This document shows positions 1 through 14,350 of a stretch of DNA of 64,000 nucleotides, piece by piece. The notes under the pieces were generated by a model. The model was not told the origin of the DNA. It worked only from the letters and a program-made list of their open reading frames with translations, and ran no database searches. Both the position numbers and the translations under genes were made by a program. Location: assembly GCA_024305405.1 (NCBI GenBank), contig JAKNDB010000014.1:372001-436000 (forward strand), in the 5' to 3' direction. The stretch comes from Dirofilaria immitis. Lineage: Eukaryota; Nematoda; Chromadorea; Rhabditida; Onchocercidae. Numbering within the stretch: the first letter of the stretch is position 1; each line of letters starts with the position of its first letter.

Positions 1-434
1 CAGTTATGAACAATTAACTATTCTGATGCTCTTCTGCTAGCGTTATCTGAAACCTAACCATTCTTCAATAAATTCTCTCCTTGATTTTGAAAACAGAATC
101 TATAACAATTAATAATTTATTCTTTCAATTTTTTAGAAAATTTAGTTTTAAAAATAATTATCAAAAAATAAAAGCAATTTCCTATTCATCAGATAATGGT
201 ATGAACAAAAATATAATTGAAAAATTCTTCGCACATTATTTCTATTTAATTATTTGTTAAATTTTGAAAATTTTCAAAAAAAAACTATGATCCTTTACGG
301 AAGTGTGCTGATAATGATGAATTGCAAGCAATATGTTATATGAAGTACAGTACAGTATACCATTTTTCTTCCTTCGATTTCATAAAATGATCTCACCATT
401 TCATGTATCTTTGGCATATGTTCAAAATATGAAG
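1..434. other. AT-rich DNA, no gene seen
   Basis: Nothing recognisable. A plus-strand frame of about 50 codons ends around 464-470, where a consensus-like splice donor (GTGAGT) follows GGGATAG, but no acceptor or family supports it as an exon. Confidence 0.5.
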
Positions 435-533
435 TCAGTATGTTTTGGGATAGGTGAGTAACGAAAGAATAGCGACTGCGTCTACCAGTCCACCAACTAG
501 AAATTCATGCGATTGCGCTCTAATAGACGACAT
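435..533 (-). other. G+C-raised island with a 32-residue minus-strand frame
   Basis: This 100-bp stretch is visibly richer in G+C than its surroundings. The minus strand holds a complete ATG-to-TGA frame of 32 codons with varied codons; its centre reads EFLVGGLVDAVAILSLLTYP, a plausible hydrophobic segment. An in-frame TAA lies 9 bases before the ATG. It is too short to trust and matches no family I know. The plus strand also holds a splice-donor-like site here (GTGAGT), so the island could equally be the end of a plus-strand exon, a regulatory element, or chance. Confidence 0.15.
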
Positions 534-681
534 TACTTTTTATAAACTTTTCATAAAATTTCAAAGAAGGAAGTTTTTTTGAACTCAAAACAAGATTGAT
601 TAAGTTTTGGAAACGAATGAGAAATGTATACCCTTTCTGTCTCTTACGCTAATTCATTTATTTAAAAAAAAGTAGAAAAAT

Positions 682-724
682 GTAGAAACTAAGGCCTGAA
701 AAAGTAGAAAATAAGGCCTGAAAC
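682..724. repeat. 22-bp tandem duplication
   Basis: Two adjacent copies (682-703 and 704-724) of a unit containing GTAGAAA and TAAGGCCTGAAA, with one mismatch. Probably a local replication-slippage duplication. Confidence 0.8.
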
Positions 725-2335
725 TTGCAGAAATTAATCTGGTACGCATATAGGTATTGTTGTACCTTAACGGGAGGGACAAATTATTATTAAAAATCTA
801 AGTATCCTTCAGGTCTTTGATAGATCTCCTTGTTTTTAAATTTGTAAACACTAAATATGATTAAATTTAAAAGTCTCTCATTTTTCGTATTTCATTTTAT
901 TCAGATTGTTGAAAATGACATGTATTATTTGTTTCTAACCGCATATCGCCGCTATTTTGTATGTTAAATCTTTCGACGTCATTTTTTCAAATTTGAATCC
1001 AAGAAATCATTTAAATTATTTCTCGCTTAATCAGAAATCCTATCGTCTAGTCGAATTATTGATGCGTACCAAAAAAAACCTTGCAGTTTTTCAAAGTTTA
1101 CGAAGTTTTAAAATAATCATGGACAATTGAATTTCTTTTCTAAAATTTCGAAAACATTTAATTCTGAATTCTCTAGTTTTAATTTTTAATTTCACAAATG
1201 CAAGGAAGCACAATACGTATATCGTCCCACCGTATTGTCGACCACTATTTTCTTTTTCTATTCAATGAAAATTGAATAAACCAAAACTATTGTGAATTAC
1301 TACAAGTTTGGTTGTAGTATGTTATGTTGATATGGTCATATGGTAGTGGAACTATCAACGACCTTCCAGTTGTTGATACTTCTGTTTATTCCTTATATAT
1401 GCATATTTATGACAGACATAAGAATAAACAGTGATTTTTTACTTTATTAACTAACTGTTTTTAAATAAGATTTATAATATTTAAATAAATTTAAGCTTTC
1501 CTTTCACATTTTCTAATTTTTACTCTATTCATTTCCTTAAAAAATTATTTCATTACTAAGTTGGAGATAAATGAGCTACTGCGGGCTTATTTTTAATTAG
1601 TTTGGCTAATTCACTTAATCTAAGTAAGATTCGTTGAATTTCAAAAGTTATTTGGATGCTAATAAAACTTTTTCGATAACATTTAGCATGCGAGAGCAGA
1701 TCGCATATCAACTATAGACATGTAAAAACATTTATTAAAAATAACGTCTGTTTTATTCCTGAAATTAATTGATTAAAAGAAAATCAATTTAATTAAATTA
1801 AGCGGATCATTAATTTGAAAAAGGGCTTTAATTTTTATTATTAAAATTTTTTGATTCGTCTCGACGGATATCTCTTAAATTCTCCAGATATAAACGAATG
1901 ATCTAGAATAGCAACCTATTACTAGGTAAATGAATTGAAAGTCTTTTGTTAACTGAAATTGAGAGTTCTCGCATTATTAATGAATCATGGTACTTTAATA
2001 TCTAAAATTGATTGCATCAAAATTTACTGAAGAATATTGGTGTACACTATACTTCCACTGTCAATATAATTCGACTATCGAAAATAGCTTTCAAAATTTA
2101 TTTGACAGTTAAAATTCGAGTATCAATTTAAATTTAATTAATTAAGCGTTTTCAGCAAATTTCCGATAATTCTCGTCCTTTTTATTGAAAAGGCTGAATA
2201 AATCCCAAAAATTTAAGTTGATGGTATAACATTAAAGTGAGAATCGAAAATATCATTGAAACGAGCTGCTCTCTTCTCTGCCTTTTGCCTTTAATTGGCA
2301 CAAATCGAAAGCTATTCATTTAGAATTCTATTCAA
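725..2335. other. AT-rich DNA, no gene seen
   Basis: No open frame, RNA gene or repeat stands out. Typical AT-rich non-coding texture with stops dense in all frames. Confidence 0.5.
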
Positions 2336-2379
2336 CCCCCTTCCCCTCTCTCTCTCCCCCTCCCCCTCTCCCCTCTTCT
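2336..2379 (+). repeat. Pure pyrimidine tract
   Basis: 44 consecutive C/T bases, C-rich unlike the surrounding AT-rich DNA, with a (CT) core. A tract of this length can in principle adopt triplex (H-DNA) form. It is not followed by a convincing coding frame, so I do not read it as a splice acceptor. Confidence 0.85.
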
Positions 2380-2547
2380 AAAAAAGTGATTTTTGATGCC
2401 GATGATGGTAATAGTCACCTGGAGAATCACCGGCCAATATAAATGTACTATCCATAACCCGTTCTTTCCATTCGATGATGTCTTCTTCAATTTGTTCCAT
2501 CCGTAATAAGCCTTTTGCTATTTTTCCATTCGATTTTTTCAATTGGT

Positions 2548-2585
2548 ATGATAGAAAAGGTATGTATCCACACCTTTTCTATCAT
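2548..2585. repeat. Perfect 14-bp inverted repeat (hairpin)
   Basis: Arms 2548-2561 (ATGATAGAAAAGGT) and 2572-2585 are exact reverse complements around a 10-base loop. Too short for a typical pre-microRNA. It lies 25 bp from the 10-bp minisatellite at 2611. Confidence 0.85.
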
Positions 2586-2610
2586 TTCCTTTCTTCTTCG
2601 TCTTTTCTCC

Positions 2611-2656
2611 TTGCACGCCATTGCACGCCATTGCATGCCATTGCACGCTATTGCAC
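2611..2656 (+). repeat. 10-bp minisatellite, about 4.6 copies
   Basis: Units of TTGCACGCCA start at 2611, 2621, 2631 and 2641, with a partial unit at 2651 and two substitutions overall. The 10-bp period is close to one helical turn, so all copies face the same side of the DNA. Frames reading through it are by-products of the repeat. Confidence 0.9.
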
Positions 2657-4094
2657 CGAACGAATGTAATGCAAGCGCATATATACAAAATAATTGCAAG
2701 TTTTAATCCATTCACAATTCGATATACATGAATAGAATAGATTTTTTCAACAAATGCAAAAATATTTTTTTATCTTTTAGCTTTAGCAAAGCATAAAATG
2801 TTTACATATATTATTACATTTCGTTATAAAATAAGGTTCTAATCATTTTTATTTTTTGAAATGATTTATGGTAATAAAATTCTAACATACAGAATATTAT
2901 TATTTGTTGAAGAAATTAGCATTATGCTTGGTTAGAACCAATAAGATGTGTTAATTTACTTCTGTTACTACCACTACCAAAATCACCATGACGACAGTCA
3001 CCGATTCATTTAATCTATAGAACATTTTCTGAACACTGCAAGATTGAGTAGCTTTACCGGAAGAATGGTTCAAAATAATAGGTTGTTAAACGACAGATTA
3101 ACATATTTTGAAAAATCATTATTTTAAATGTAATAGTGACAAAGAAGTAAATATAGCTTAATTGTTATTGCGAATTATTAGAAATATTTTTTATCCAAAT
3201 ATATCTCTTTTATGGTTATGCCTTCTTATCGCTCTATTGTTCATGCTAATAAGCCAAAATAAAAGGTGATTAAAAAGCCTAGAATATGGAAGTAAAAAGA
3301 TAAAAAGCAGATTAGTATCTTTTCATAATTGTTTTAAAATTATTCCAATTCTTGGCATCATTCATCTCTAATGCCCAAGAAGAGGCACGAAATTTTTCCT
3401 TTTTTTACTGACCGCAATTTTAGAAAAAAACCTTTCTAAAATTTTAGAAGGAAGAGGAAGGTGATTTAAGAGATGATTATTCGTTTTCTTTTATTATTCA
3501 TTGTCTTTCATCTGTCCAATCAATGCTTATACGTTTCGCTACTGGCGGAAATTTAAATTATGCTGAAAAATATAGTAGCGAAAAATTTCACACTCCTGGC
3601 CCTAACGAATAGTATGAATCCAATAATTTGAAATCGTTCTTGCCATTTGAAAAGTCTTAAATCAGACTCTTTCTATTGTTTACAAATCGGTTTTACCTTT
3701 CAGTGTAGTTTTGTAAACATTTTCTCGAAAGATTTCTTTTTAGATAGGATAAAAAACAGTTCAAAATTTTATTTCTTTAAAAAAATACTTATGCACGAAT
3801 TATCATGCTCCGGCATATTTTGATACTTCAAAATTATCGAAAACAATACCTTAAATGATCTCAAAAACTTTTCAAATTTAATAATAATTAAAACAAGGGT
3901 TTCTATCAAATTCATGAAATTTTGTTCATTTTTCAAAGTTTCGTTTTCTCATACATGTCGGCATTTGATTAGCAAAAATAAAACTTTGAATAATAATGTC
4001 TGAAGGCAGAGTGAAATAATTATTTTCATTTTGCTTTAAACATAAAACCAATTGCAACTGCACCGTGCAAAAAGCAATAGGTTTTTATTTTTCC
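2657..4094. other. AT-rich DNA, no gene seen
   Basis: One acceptor-like site (ACCTTTCAG, ending about 3702) is followed by an AT-rich open run of about 40 codons with no other support. Otherwise nothing recognised. Confidence 0.5.
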
Positions 4095-4130
4095 AATTAT
4101 TATTATTATTATTACTATTATTATTATTAC
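4095..4130 (+). repeat. (ATT)n microsatellite
   Basis: About twelve ATT units with one ACT interruption. The poly-tyrosine frame through it is an artefact of the repeat. Confidence 0.9.
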
Positions 4131-5005
4131 ATTTTCCCACCATTTTATTGCATCTTCCTTCTGCGCTTTTTCTGTTGCTCAGCTAAAAGAATGGAAAAAT
4201 CAAATTTGCAAACAATTACTTCGTTGGGCTTTGAATATTATTACTTCATCCATATACATTTCAATTCTTTACTTTAGCACTTCTTTGACTTTTTCTCATT
4301 AAAGACTATATATGATTCTCAGAAGGATTGTTACGGGAGGAAAAAAATTTCCTCCAATGTGAGTTTATATTTTCAGTAATCTGCATTAAATGTGATAATG
4401 TAATGTAACTGTTACCTGAGAATATTTGTAATTTATCATAGATAAATCAAATTACATTATAAGTTTTTGCCAATCGATGATTGGCATGAGATTTCCGCTA
4501 ATATTTCAAATTTTTTACTATTTGATAAAACATCTATCAATGAATAGAATCCATAATTCTATACAGGTAGCATTTATGAAAGAAAACAGTGGAAAATTTG
4601 TTGTAAGCAAATTTTTGAACAGTTATCGTAGATTGTCAACACTATCGGTACATGCATTGCAGCAACATACTATGACTTTGTATTATTAATTATTTTGCAT
4701 TGCTTTATTTATTTATTTTGTTTCAGTCTATCTACAAAATGGTAAAAAATCAGTGATATCATCGATCATATTTCGTCATGCATCTGATAATCTATGATAG
4801 CATAATTGTTGGTAACAGATGAAATCTATCTCGTTATAATAATTTCAAAAAAAAATCGATGAGTATTTTTATTCTTTCATATGTAATTTCTTGATATACA
4901 TATTACATTTGTAATTTTTGATATGTTTAGTTGGTAAAGCATATTTTTGAAATTATTAAAATTCAAATAATTAAATTTATTTTTAAATTTCGCAAGAAAA
5001 ATTAG
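4131..5005. other. AT-rich DNA, no gene seen
   Basis: The plus-strand frame at 4477-4689 (70 codons) is AT-driven and has no splice or composition support. Nothing else seen. Confidence 0.5.
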
Positions 5006-5130
5006 TGTCAATATTATAACTATATTTATATATACATATATGTCAATATTATAACTATATTTATATATACATATATGTCAATATTATAACTATATTTATA
5101 TATACATATATAAATATAGTTATAATATTG
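5006..5130. repeat. 35-bp triplicate ending in a 24-bp perfect palindrome
   Basis: Three copies of a 35-bp unit (5006-5040, 5041-5075, 5076-5110) follow one another with no mismatch that I can see. The third copy is followed at once by an inverted copy: 5079-5102 and 5107-5130 are exact reverse complements around the 4-base loop TACA. Each of the three direct copies could therefore pair with the single inverted arm. The unit is almost pure A+T. This is consistent with hairpin-driven slippage or a decayed small inverted-repeat element; no coding frame is present. Confidence 0.9.
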
Positions 5131-6036
5131 AGCTCTCTAGATGCATCATTGAAATTTATTGAAATTGGCTCAATCGTTAATTACAGAAAAATAAAGAAAT
5201 GCATAAAAAGCCCAATAGTTTATATCAAGAAGGTGGAATTATTTTTAAATCAAAAAGATGGGAAAATCGGACAAACATACTTACCGGACAGCTGACGGAT
5301 CAGATAAATTATTCGAAATCTAACTAAATGCAACCGAACGAATTTAGATTTATTCAATTCGAAATCATGGAAATAGTGATACCACAATTTCAATTTAAAT
5401 TTATTTCACGTAACACATGAATCCTAAGTGAAACGTAGTTCCTCATAGATAAGCAGAAGAAATGAAAGAGAAGGAGAAAAGAAAGAGTGAAAATGAAAGT
5501 GAAAAAAATCAAAATTTTCTCTTAAAAAGAAGATAAGAAGAGAACAAAATATTTGATCATTTCAATATGTGAAGGATATCTATCACAAGATTTACAATGT
5601 TTAGAAAAATAATAAAAGTTTTTTGGACTAAAGCAAAAATTGTTGGCCTATTCCACATTTGTCATTTGAAAAGCATACTATGCAATAATACTATTTTAGA
5701 AAAAACAAGCATGGCTGAATATCAATTTTCTTTTGGCACTATTCGGTTGAATCATCCTGTTTAAGGAATCGGTGTGAGAAAAATCCGAAAGAAAATAGGT
5801 AAATGGGCGGGGAATTCATGCTTCTCATTAGTTAGTAAGCAAGAAAGAAGCGAAAAATATCGAATGATAACATTTCCCGCTTTCTTCGACTTACATACCA
5901 GCAACTATTCTCCCAATTCACTAAAAACAATAACACTTTGAATAGTGCATGATAATGTTCCACAATGGTTCACAAAATTTCAAGCATTGTATTTGAATAA
6001 TACTATCTAAAATTGATTTCATTCCATACATTTTAA
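5131..6036. other. AT-rich DNA with a purine-rich stretch
   Basis: About 5453-5508 is strongly purine-rich (runs of GAAAGAGAAGG type) with scattered T. No gene or structured RNA seen. Confidence 0.5.
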
Positions 6037-6082
6037 TCTCTCTCTCTCTCTCTCTTCCTTTTCTCTTTCTCCTTTTCCCTTC
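6037..6082 (+). repeat. Pure pyrimidine tract with (TC)n core
   Basis: 46 consecutive pyrimidines opening with about nine TC units. Simple-sequence tract; no exon follows it. Confidence 0.85.
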
Positions 6083-7779
6083 AACTCTTGCATATTTTTG
6101 CTACGAAATGATATTTTCTTACTGAGAACAATTTATTTTAAAAATATAAAAAGCAAATGATACTTTTTAAATTTTATTTTTCAAAGAGATGGAAATGCAA
6201 AGCAACTTGCATCATTTAGCTCTTCTACCCAATATTTCTATTTAGATACGATCAAAATCTATTTCCTATTTCTTTGCACAATTTCAGACTGATCAATTTC
6301 GGTTGCTAAATTTATAGTTAACTTTTTGCTTATAAATCAATGCTTTAGTGTTTCATGCTTGTAGATAAACAGTATTAAAAAGTTGTACATCCATCTCTAT
6401 GCATATGTACAGTCTTTGATCACCAGCAATATTAGTCGGTATATGTGAGTGATACTGAGAGTTGATATTCTGAGAATTTATCCATCAATTAACTTTAATC
6501 AACTATTGCAATTTCAATTAGCTGTGAATACTAAAATATCCGTTGTCATATATCATTAATAATCTGTCTATTTGCTGTCTAATTTTAAGTTTCAAATAGT
6601 TAGATGAGTGAAAAGATTGACCCCAATTTGATGATATATTAATGATAAAATATGATGATAATTCTCATCGAATTGAGTGAAATGCATGTGAATAATTGGC
6701 ACGATGATTAATTAGCAATTATGATGCATCAATGGTTTTTTGTTAGATAAGCAAATAGACAAAACATGTAGTATTTTGTTGGGAAATAATTAATTATTAT
6801 CTTCAAAGCATCGTTGATATTTAACGATAAAAATTTTTATTCTTATCGTTAACTAATTTACGAAGGCCGAGAATAAATAGTAACCTGATGCTTTTGACCA
6901 AAATGTTATCATAAAAGAGTAGTTTTAATATTAAGCGTGATTCTTTAATTTATATAAGTGAAAAACGAATTGTCCCTCAGTCAGTACTCCATCAAGAATA
7001 AATTAAGTTAAAAAATTATTCGGATATCAAGTTTTGTAAGATTCTATTCATGATTGGTTTAAAATCTCTTGAATTTATTGTAATGAATCGGAAAATTTCC
7101 TTCCTTTATTTGTTAATTCATTATTTATTGTAATCGATAATTTCACAATTTCAAATTTTTTGTTTCTTCAAACTTTAAAAGTCATTTGAAGCCGTCTAAA
7201 ATCAAGTCAATTGATTCAAATTGGTGCCTAAATTAGTGCTTGATATTTTTAAAGAAAAATAAAGAGTTGAAAATGAAAATAACATATCTATATAATAAGT
7301 TATCAAGATAAAACTCAACCTATATTTTGCATTGTATGTACCGAAGAAAGTAGTTCACTGTTATCGTAATGTGATTATGTGGTAGATGCTTATTCATCCT
7401 AAAATCTTCAAATTAAGCTAAATGATATCATCATCACACAATAGAAATATTGTCGTCATTCTAAACTAGAAGTACAGTTTTTAGCTTATAATTTTGCTAC
7501 ACAAAGTGATATGTTGAATGACCGTACGATAATCATGATTTTGAGAAATTGAATATTATCAAATTTTTTGGTTTAATGTTTCGAAACTCGATTTTTCCTA
7601 TATTTTTCTTAATGATAATATACAATCAAATTTGCATAAATAGTTAACGAATGGCAGACCCAGGCCGAATTGTTCCAAATTCATCATTCAATTATAGTTT
7701 GTATCAGACATTCTGTATAATTGTTCAAATATTCCTTTTCTTTTTCTTAATCATTGTTTTAATTCCACAATATTTGCTA
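6083..7779. other. AT-rich DNA, no gene seen
   Basis: Nothing recognisable. Stops are dense in all frames apart from short chance runs. Confidence 0.5.
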
Positions 7780-7830
7780 TTTTTTCTTCTTTTTCTCTCT
7801 CTCTCTCTTTCTGTCCCTCTTTTTCTCTCT
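7780..7830 (+). repeat. Pyrimidine tract, (TC)n
   Basis: 51 bases of C/T with a single G at 7813, including about six TC units. It lies inside a 61-codon plus-strand frame (7651-7836) that is therefore largely an artefact. Confidence 0.8.
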
Positions 7831-8104
7831 ATTTGAAAGAAGATCACTGATATGGAAGATTTTCATCAAAGTTTCATTTCGAAATTGTTCCGCTTCTTTC
7901 TTTTACTTCGACAAAATGCGACATACACTGTTGTGATGTTAGCAGCAGATTAATAGGCATCTATCAGCATATGACATCCAAATCAATAGCACAATAATTT
8001 CCCATTCTTTTTCCGAATTTCAACTTTCTTTATTCTCTTTCTCGCCTTCTAATGGATATTAATGGATGGATACAGCAATGCAATTGAAATGAAGGTCTTT
8101 CATA

Positions 8105-9540
<1,436 letters not shown>

Positions 9541-9722
9541 TGGAGGTAGACAGAGGCGTATAGGTGTAGGATACCGAGATGAACGAGAACAGAGATGAAA
9601 GGCCAATAGGGCAGGTTTATTCGAGGCATGGCACTGTTTCGACTATCACAACAGGTGAACAAGTATTTTTCATAATTGTTTATTTTTCCCCAATCTATGC
9701 TGATATGAGTTCTCTCTTGTAA
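9541..9722 (+). other. G+C-raised island with a 47-codon frame
   Basis: About 9541-9662 is clearly richer in G+C than its surroundings. A plus-strand ATG at 9579 opens 47 codons to TAA at 9720-9722; its first part reads MNENRDERPIGQVYSRHGTV, hydrophilic and varied. A possible donor (GGTGAAC) follows at about 9655. An acceptor-like TTTACAG ends about 9521, but the frame it opens is a different one and runs to a TGA near 9594. The minus strand is also open for 61 codons (9477-9662). Competing frames mean coding is unproven. Confidence 0.18.
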
Positions 9723-12700
9723 AATAAATGAGAGGAAAGGAAGATAGACAATTCGGCGTTTTGGTAGTAAAATTTCTTTTCTAAAAATCTTTTCAAGAAG
9801 ACATTATTCTTAAAAATTTCTTTTTTTTTTCTGGAATTGTTAAACTATGCGGTAGGATAGTTGAAATCTTTTGTCTTTGCTTCTATCATTTTTGTCTTAT
9901 TTGTTTTTCTGAAATATTTATATATATTACAGAAATATTTGTAATATATTTGGAAAAGAACTTCATCAAACATTTTTCTTTTATTTTATTTTTGTTCAAT
10001 TATTCCTAATTCATTTATTTCACGAAAGGAACGATAGATTGCGAACTCAAAAATATTTCTTTCAGATTTGCTTAATTAACTCAACTAATTAAAGTTATTT
10101 AGTGAAAAATAATCTAATAAGATAAAAACACGAAAGAAGGCAAGTTCTATGCAAAAATTTAAAAAAACAAAACCATAAAAATATTATTTTTGAACAATAA
10201 TTCTTGGATGACAAATGTGGCAAGGAAAGTAATGCCAAAATATGACATTGTAAAATTTAGATTTTTTGCAAAAAAATAATTAATCTCTATGTTTTTGATA
10301 TCATCATTAAATTTTTTATCAAAAGTTTCAAGTATTGCTTAATATCCACGATGATTGATTTAAGTGAAGGTATGCCGAAAATAACCGCAAAATTATATCA
10401 TCACCATAAAATCGAATAACATATTCAAAAATTAAAGAAAAATTTATAAAATCTTCAAGGAATTTTACGAATTTTATTAATTGTATGATATAGGATCAAT
10501 GACTTGTACATGGCAGCCTTTAGTTCGATATAAAAATAATGAAAATTTCAAACGATTTGGTGAATTTTTCGGTGTCTTTGATAGAAGGCTTTACTAATTT
10601 GAATCTCTAAATTTGTCAAATCATTTATAATTTTTACTCATAGTATATAAATTTAGAAGTCTAGAATTCTTTTTGTACACTTTTTAGTTTATTAACAATT
10701 TCTCTCCAATTAGATAAGCAAAAAATCAAGACGTTTCGATTTCGTGCGCTATAGCCTTGTAAGGTTAACGTTACTAAATGATAATATCTTAACGAGAAAA
10801 ATTTTTAGTAAATGAAAGATCATAGTTCGTTTTTATATGCTTGAATTTTTATAATCTTTATTCATTTTTCACTATTAAAATTTGAAAACAGCAAATCCTA
10901 AAATCGCATTCCTTTGTCTTTCATCCACATATTAAAAGGAAAAATAAAAATCAGCGATTACGGTACGAAGAAAAATAAGTTCACTCACAAATTGCTCTGT
11001 CATTCATTCGTTAATGCATTTCAAACCACTTTCTTATTATTCATATTTTTCGCTTAGAATGGTACTTTTTAAAGTGGTAAATGAAATTTGCTTATGACAG
11101 ATAGTGAGTAAAATGTTGATTTTGTCACATAGCTTGATCCAGTAATTGATCCAGAAATTCAAAACTTATGAATAAATTCCCATCAAGTCAAATGTTATGA
11201 GCATATTGCGATTTATTGTCACACAATAGAAATTAATATTATTGATAGTATTCGATTCGATTTGAATTGATGATAATGATAAAAATACCCGTGACTGAGT
11301 ACTGTCAGCCTAACAACGCTTCTTCTTCTTTCATTCCTCTCAAACCTCATAATCGTTCCTCCTACTAACTTGACAAGCGGAACCAGTTTTAAATTTTCCA
11401 ATAAAGTATCAATTTAAATCATTTTAAAAAATCATTGAAACATCAGATCTTCCATTTTCCATCTCATTAGCAAATTGCTTGTATTTATTGTAAAAATTTT
11501 TCGCATATTAGTTCTACCTATGGTACCAACTTCAGTATTCATTTTTATTTAGATTACGGTATTCCCATATAAATCCTGTCTAATTTGAAAGGCGAATAAC
11601 ATTCAATTCTGAAGAGATGATGGTTTTTTTAATGATGGCAATAGGATATATGGCTAAATCTTTTCTGACAGATTTGAATATCATTATTTGCTCATAAAAT
11701 TGCTCACTGAATAATTTTGTATTTGCTATGCAAATTAGAAATGAAATTTGAACGAATATGTGAGACTAAAGTTTAGTATTTAGTTATAAAGATGATTTTG
11801 AGTCAATATAAATTGATGAATTTATGATGCAAACTAAATTTGCAGTATATTGATAAGGTATTCACTAAAATGAAGAATTTTATATGATATAATTATTTTA
11901 TCTTGTGTAAAAGACTAGCTGTATAAATTACGTATTATGATTCGTTTTTGTGAGTTATCAAGGGACGTGGAAAAAAATGGATGCTAATTTAGGCCTATAG
12001 TGTCAAAGGTAAATAAAATTCAGAAAATTAGAATAGAAAATCTCCGAACTAAATGGAAAGATGATGTATAGATTTAATAAGCCTTAATATGTAATGATCC
12101 GATACACAATTATGTCAACTTCATAATCGTATCATACTACAATACTCAAAGTTATATTAGTGAAGTTCTGGTGATGTGTATTTCATCTCTTAATCTATAG
12201 CAACTTTAATATTTTGAAGTAGTGTTAAATTAAACATAAAGCTTTGCTTACCTTGTTTTAATAATATTGTAACCTTTACCAAAGTTGATCTCCTTATAAA
12301 TTACTGATTTTTATCTTCATTCAAGTAAAACTTTTGATTTCTATTTGTTTCAAAGTTTTATAAGTCATTAAATGTTAAAGAAACAGGTTCGTTTTCCAAA
12401 AATACAACTCATTTTTAAATTTCTTCCCATCCTCAATTTTAACGATAATTAAGAATGGTGAACTCTATGATGGAAGCAGAAAAATGAGAAACATAGGAGC
12501 AGTTAGAAGAAGAGAGAGGAATGGAAAAAGTTATGTAGTGATAGGATCGAAAACGGTAAGATGAACATCTAATTTGGATTTCCATATCTTTAAATCATCA
12601 CCATCAACAAGTCATAGAAATAGTGGTTGTTTCAATAACCAATTTTGATATATCTTTTTTGGGCACCCAGAAAAATTATAATTATAAAATCGAATATTTA

Positions 12701-14254
12701 TTGAGAATTCAATGTTTTAGTAATTTAAATCAGTGTCGTTTTCCTCTGCATCATTTTCCTTTTTCAATTATCTATTTGGAACTTTTGGTTTATTTTTCTG
12801 TTCTTCAGGTATGACATGGTGATTACATTCTGCTGATTCATTCATCCTGATATCTTTTTGTTTACTTCCTTATTATCATTCTGTCTTCGTTTATTCTATT
12901 TTCATATTTTTTATCAGTGTTCTGCAACGATATATTCTACCACATGCCACATTCTTTGCAGGAAAACTATCTAAAATCCATAAAATTGCATACTGCCTTC
13001 TGTCTATCAAAATAGGCATAAATGACGTAAAATTCGTTGTTTGCTTTTATTTGTCTTATTACTTTAACTAAATTTATGTTCACTTTCGTATATCATTTGA
13101 ATCGTTTTTATCATCTCGGAATCTTTGTTATCATATTGAGCTGCGACAAAGAATAATCAACTATTTGCGTTATAAGACAAACATATCATGAATGATCAGC
13201 AAGGTTGTTAATGCATATGTGTCATGTGATGAAAAAGGAAGTAGAAAAAGAAGGTAAAGTTTAGAAGAATAATCCTTTTAAACATATTTATTCATTCATA
13301 TGTGAATGATTTTCGATCGGTTGATGAATTACTTTAGACAATTCAAATTTTTTAAAATTGTTCAATTTTTCGTTTTCCTTTTACTTTATTAAACTGATAT
13401 AATTTAAAGAAAATATGTAAATAGATAAATAGAAAAATTGAAAATTTCCCTAATAGATACATTGACTCTCTATTCACTTGATTCTTTGTTCTGAAAAGTA
13501 ATAAACAAAGATGGTTAAATGCAAAATGGGAATGAAAAAAAGACAGCTGTGTAATTCTATTAAAAATTTCACAAAGCTTTAAAATGGGTTAACATTAATT
13601 GATGAAATATTTAAGCTGTTTTTCTTTTCTGCTTATTATCACATTTTGAGATGAGATGTAATTGCATTAGATTTTACATTAAATATCATATCAATTAATG
13701 CTAATGTGAATCTTCGAAATCATTTAAAAATCGCTTTTTAATATAACAGCTTTTACCAAAAAAAAACTGTTGATTATTTAGCAGTTTTCTAATATGAATA
13801 GTCCCTTCATTATTTCTTTCAAATGGGATGTTTAGTTAGAGAATAATAATTAAGAAAGGTAATATAGATAGTTCTCTACCTGGCTCCATTGATGAGATGT
13901 TGACAATTAAAATTATATGGTGTTAAGAATAAAATGTTTGCAGTAAATGTGATCCACAGTGCCCCTATACTATTTGTCACCTATACTGTTCTGTTATATT
14001 CATTATTTATGCATACAATTAGACAATTGATGATGCTACAATAGATGTGTGTGCCTATCTATATAATATCCACTAGCAAAAATCCAGCATAGATAGAACG
14101 TTTAATTGTTGATTGATTGTCCTTCTACCTGAGAATTGAATCATCACTACTTACTACCACTCATTTTGAAAAAATATGCTATGTTTAGATCGCATTATGT
14201 CAACTCTTTTTGATTTTTATCAGATTGCTCTTCTCATTAAAATAATAACAGTTA
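9723..14254. other. AT-rich DNA, no gene seen
   Basis: 4.5 kb with no supported exon. A purine-rich stretch occurs near 12480-12530. Frames of about 60 codons at 11219-11401 (minus) and 12623-12814 (plus) are at chance level. No RNA gene recognised. Confidence 0.5.
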
Positions 14255-14350
14255 ACACACACACACACACACACACATACACATACACACACATACACAC
14301 ATACATACACATATACATATATACACACATATCCACACATACATGCACAA
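14255..14350 (+). repeat. (CA)n / CATA compound microsatellite
   Basis: About 13 uninterrupted CA units, then ACACAT and ATACAT variants. The Thr-His-Tyr frame through it is a repeat artefact. Confidence 0.93.

Noticed and set aside
2487..2706. Overlapping frames on both strands at 2.5-2.7 kb
   Set aside because: They read through the hairpin and the 10-bp minisatellite; no independent coding signal.
4065..4277. Frame with a poly-tyrosine run
   Set aside because: Product of the ATT microsatellite at 4095-4130.
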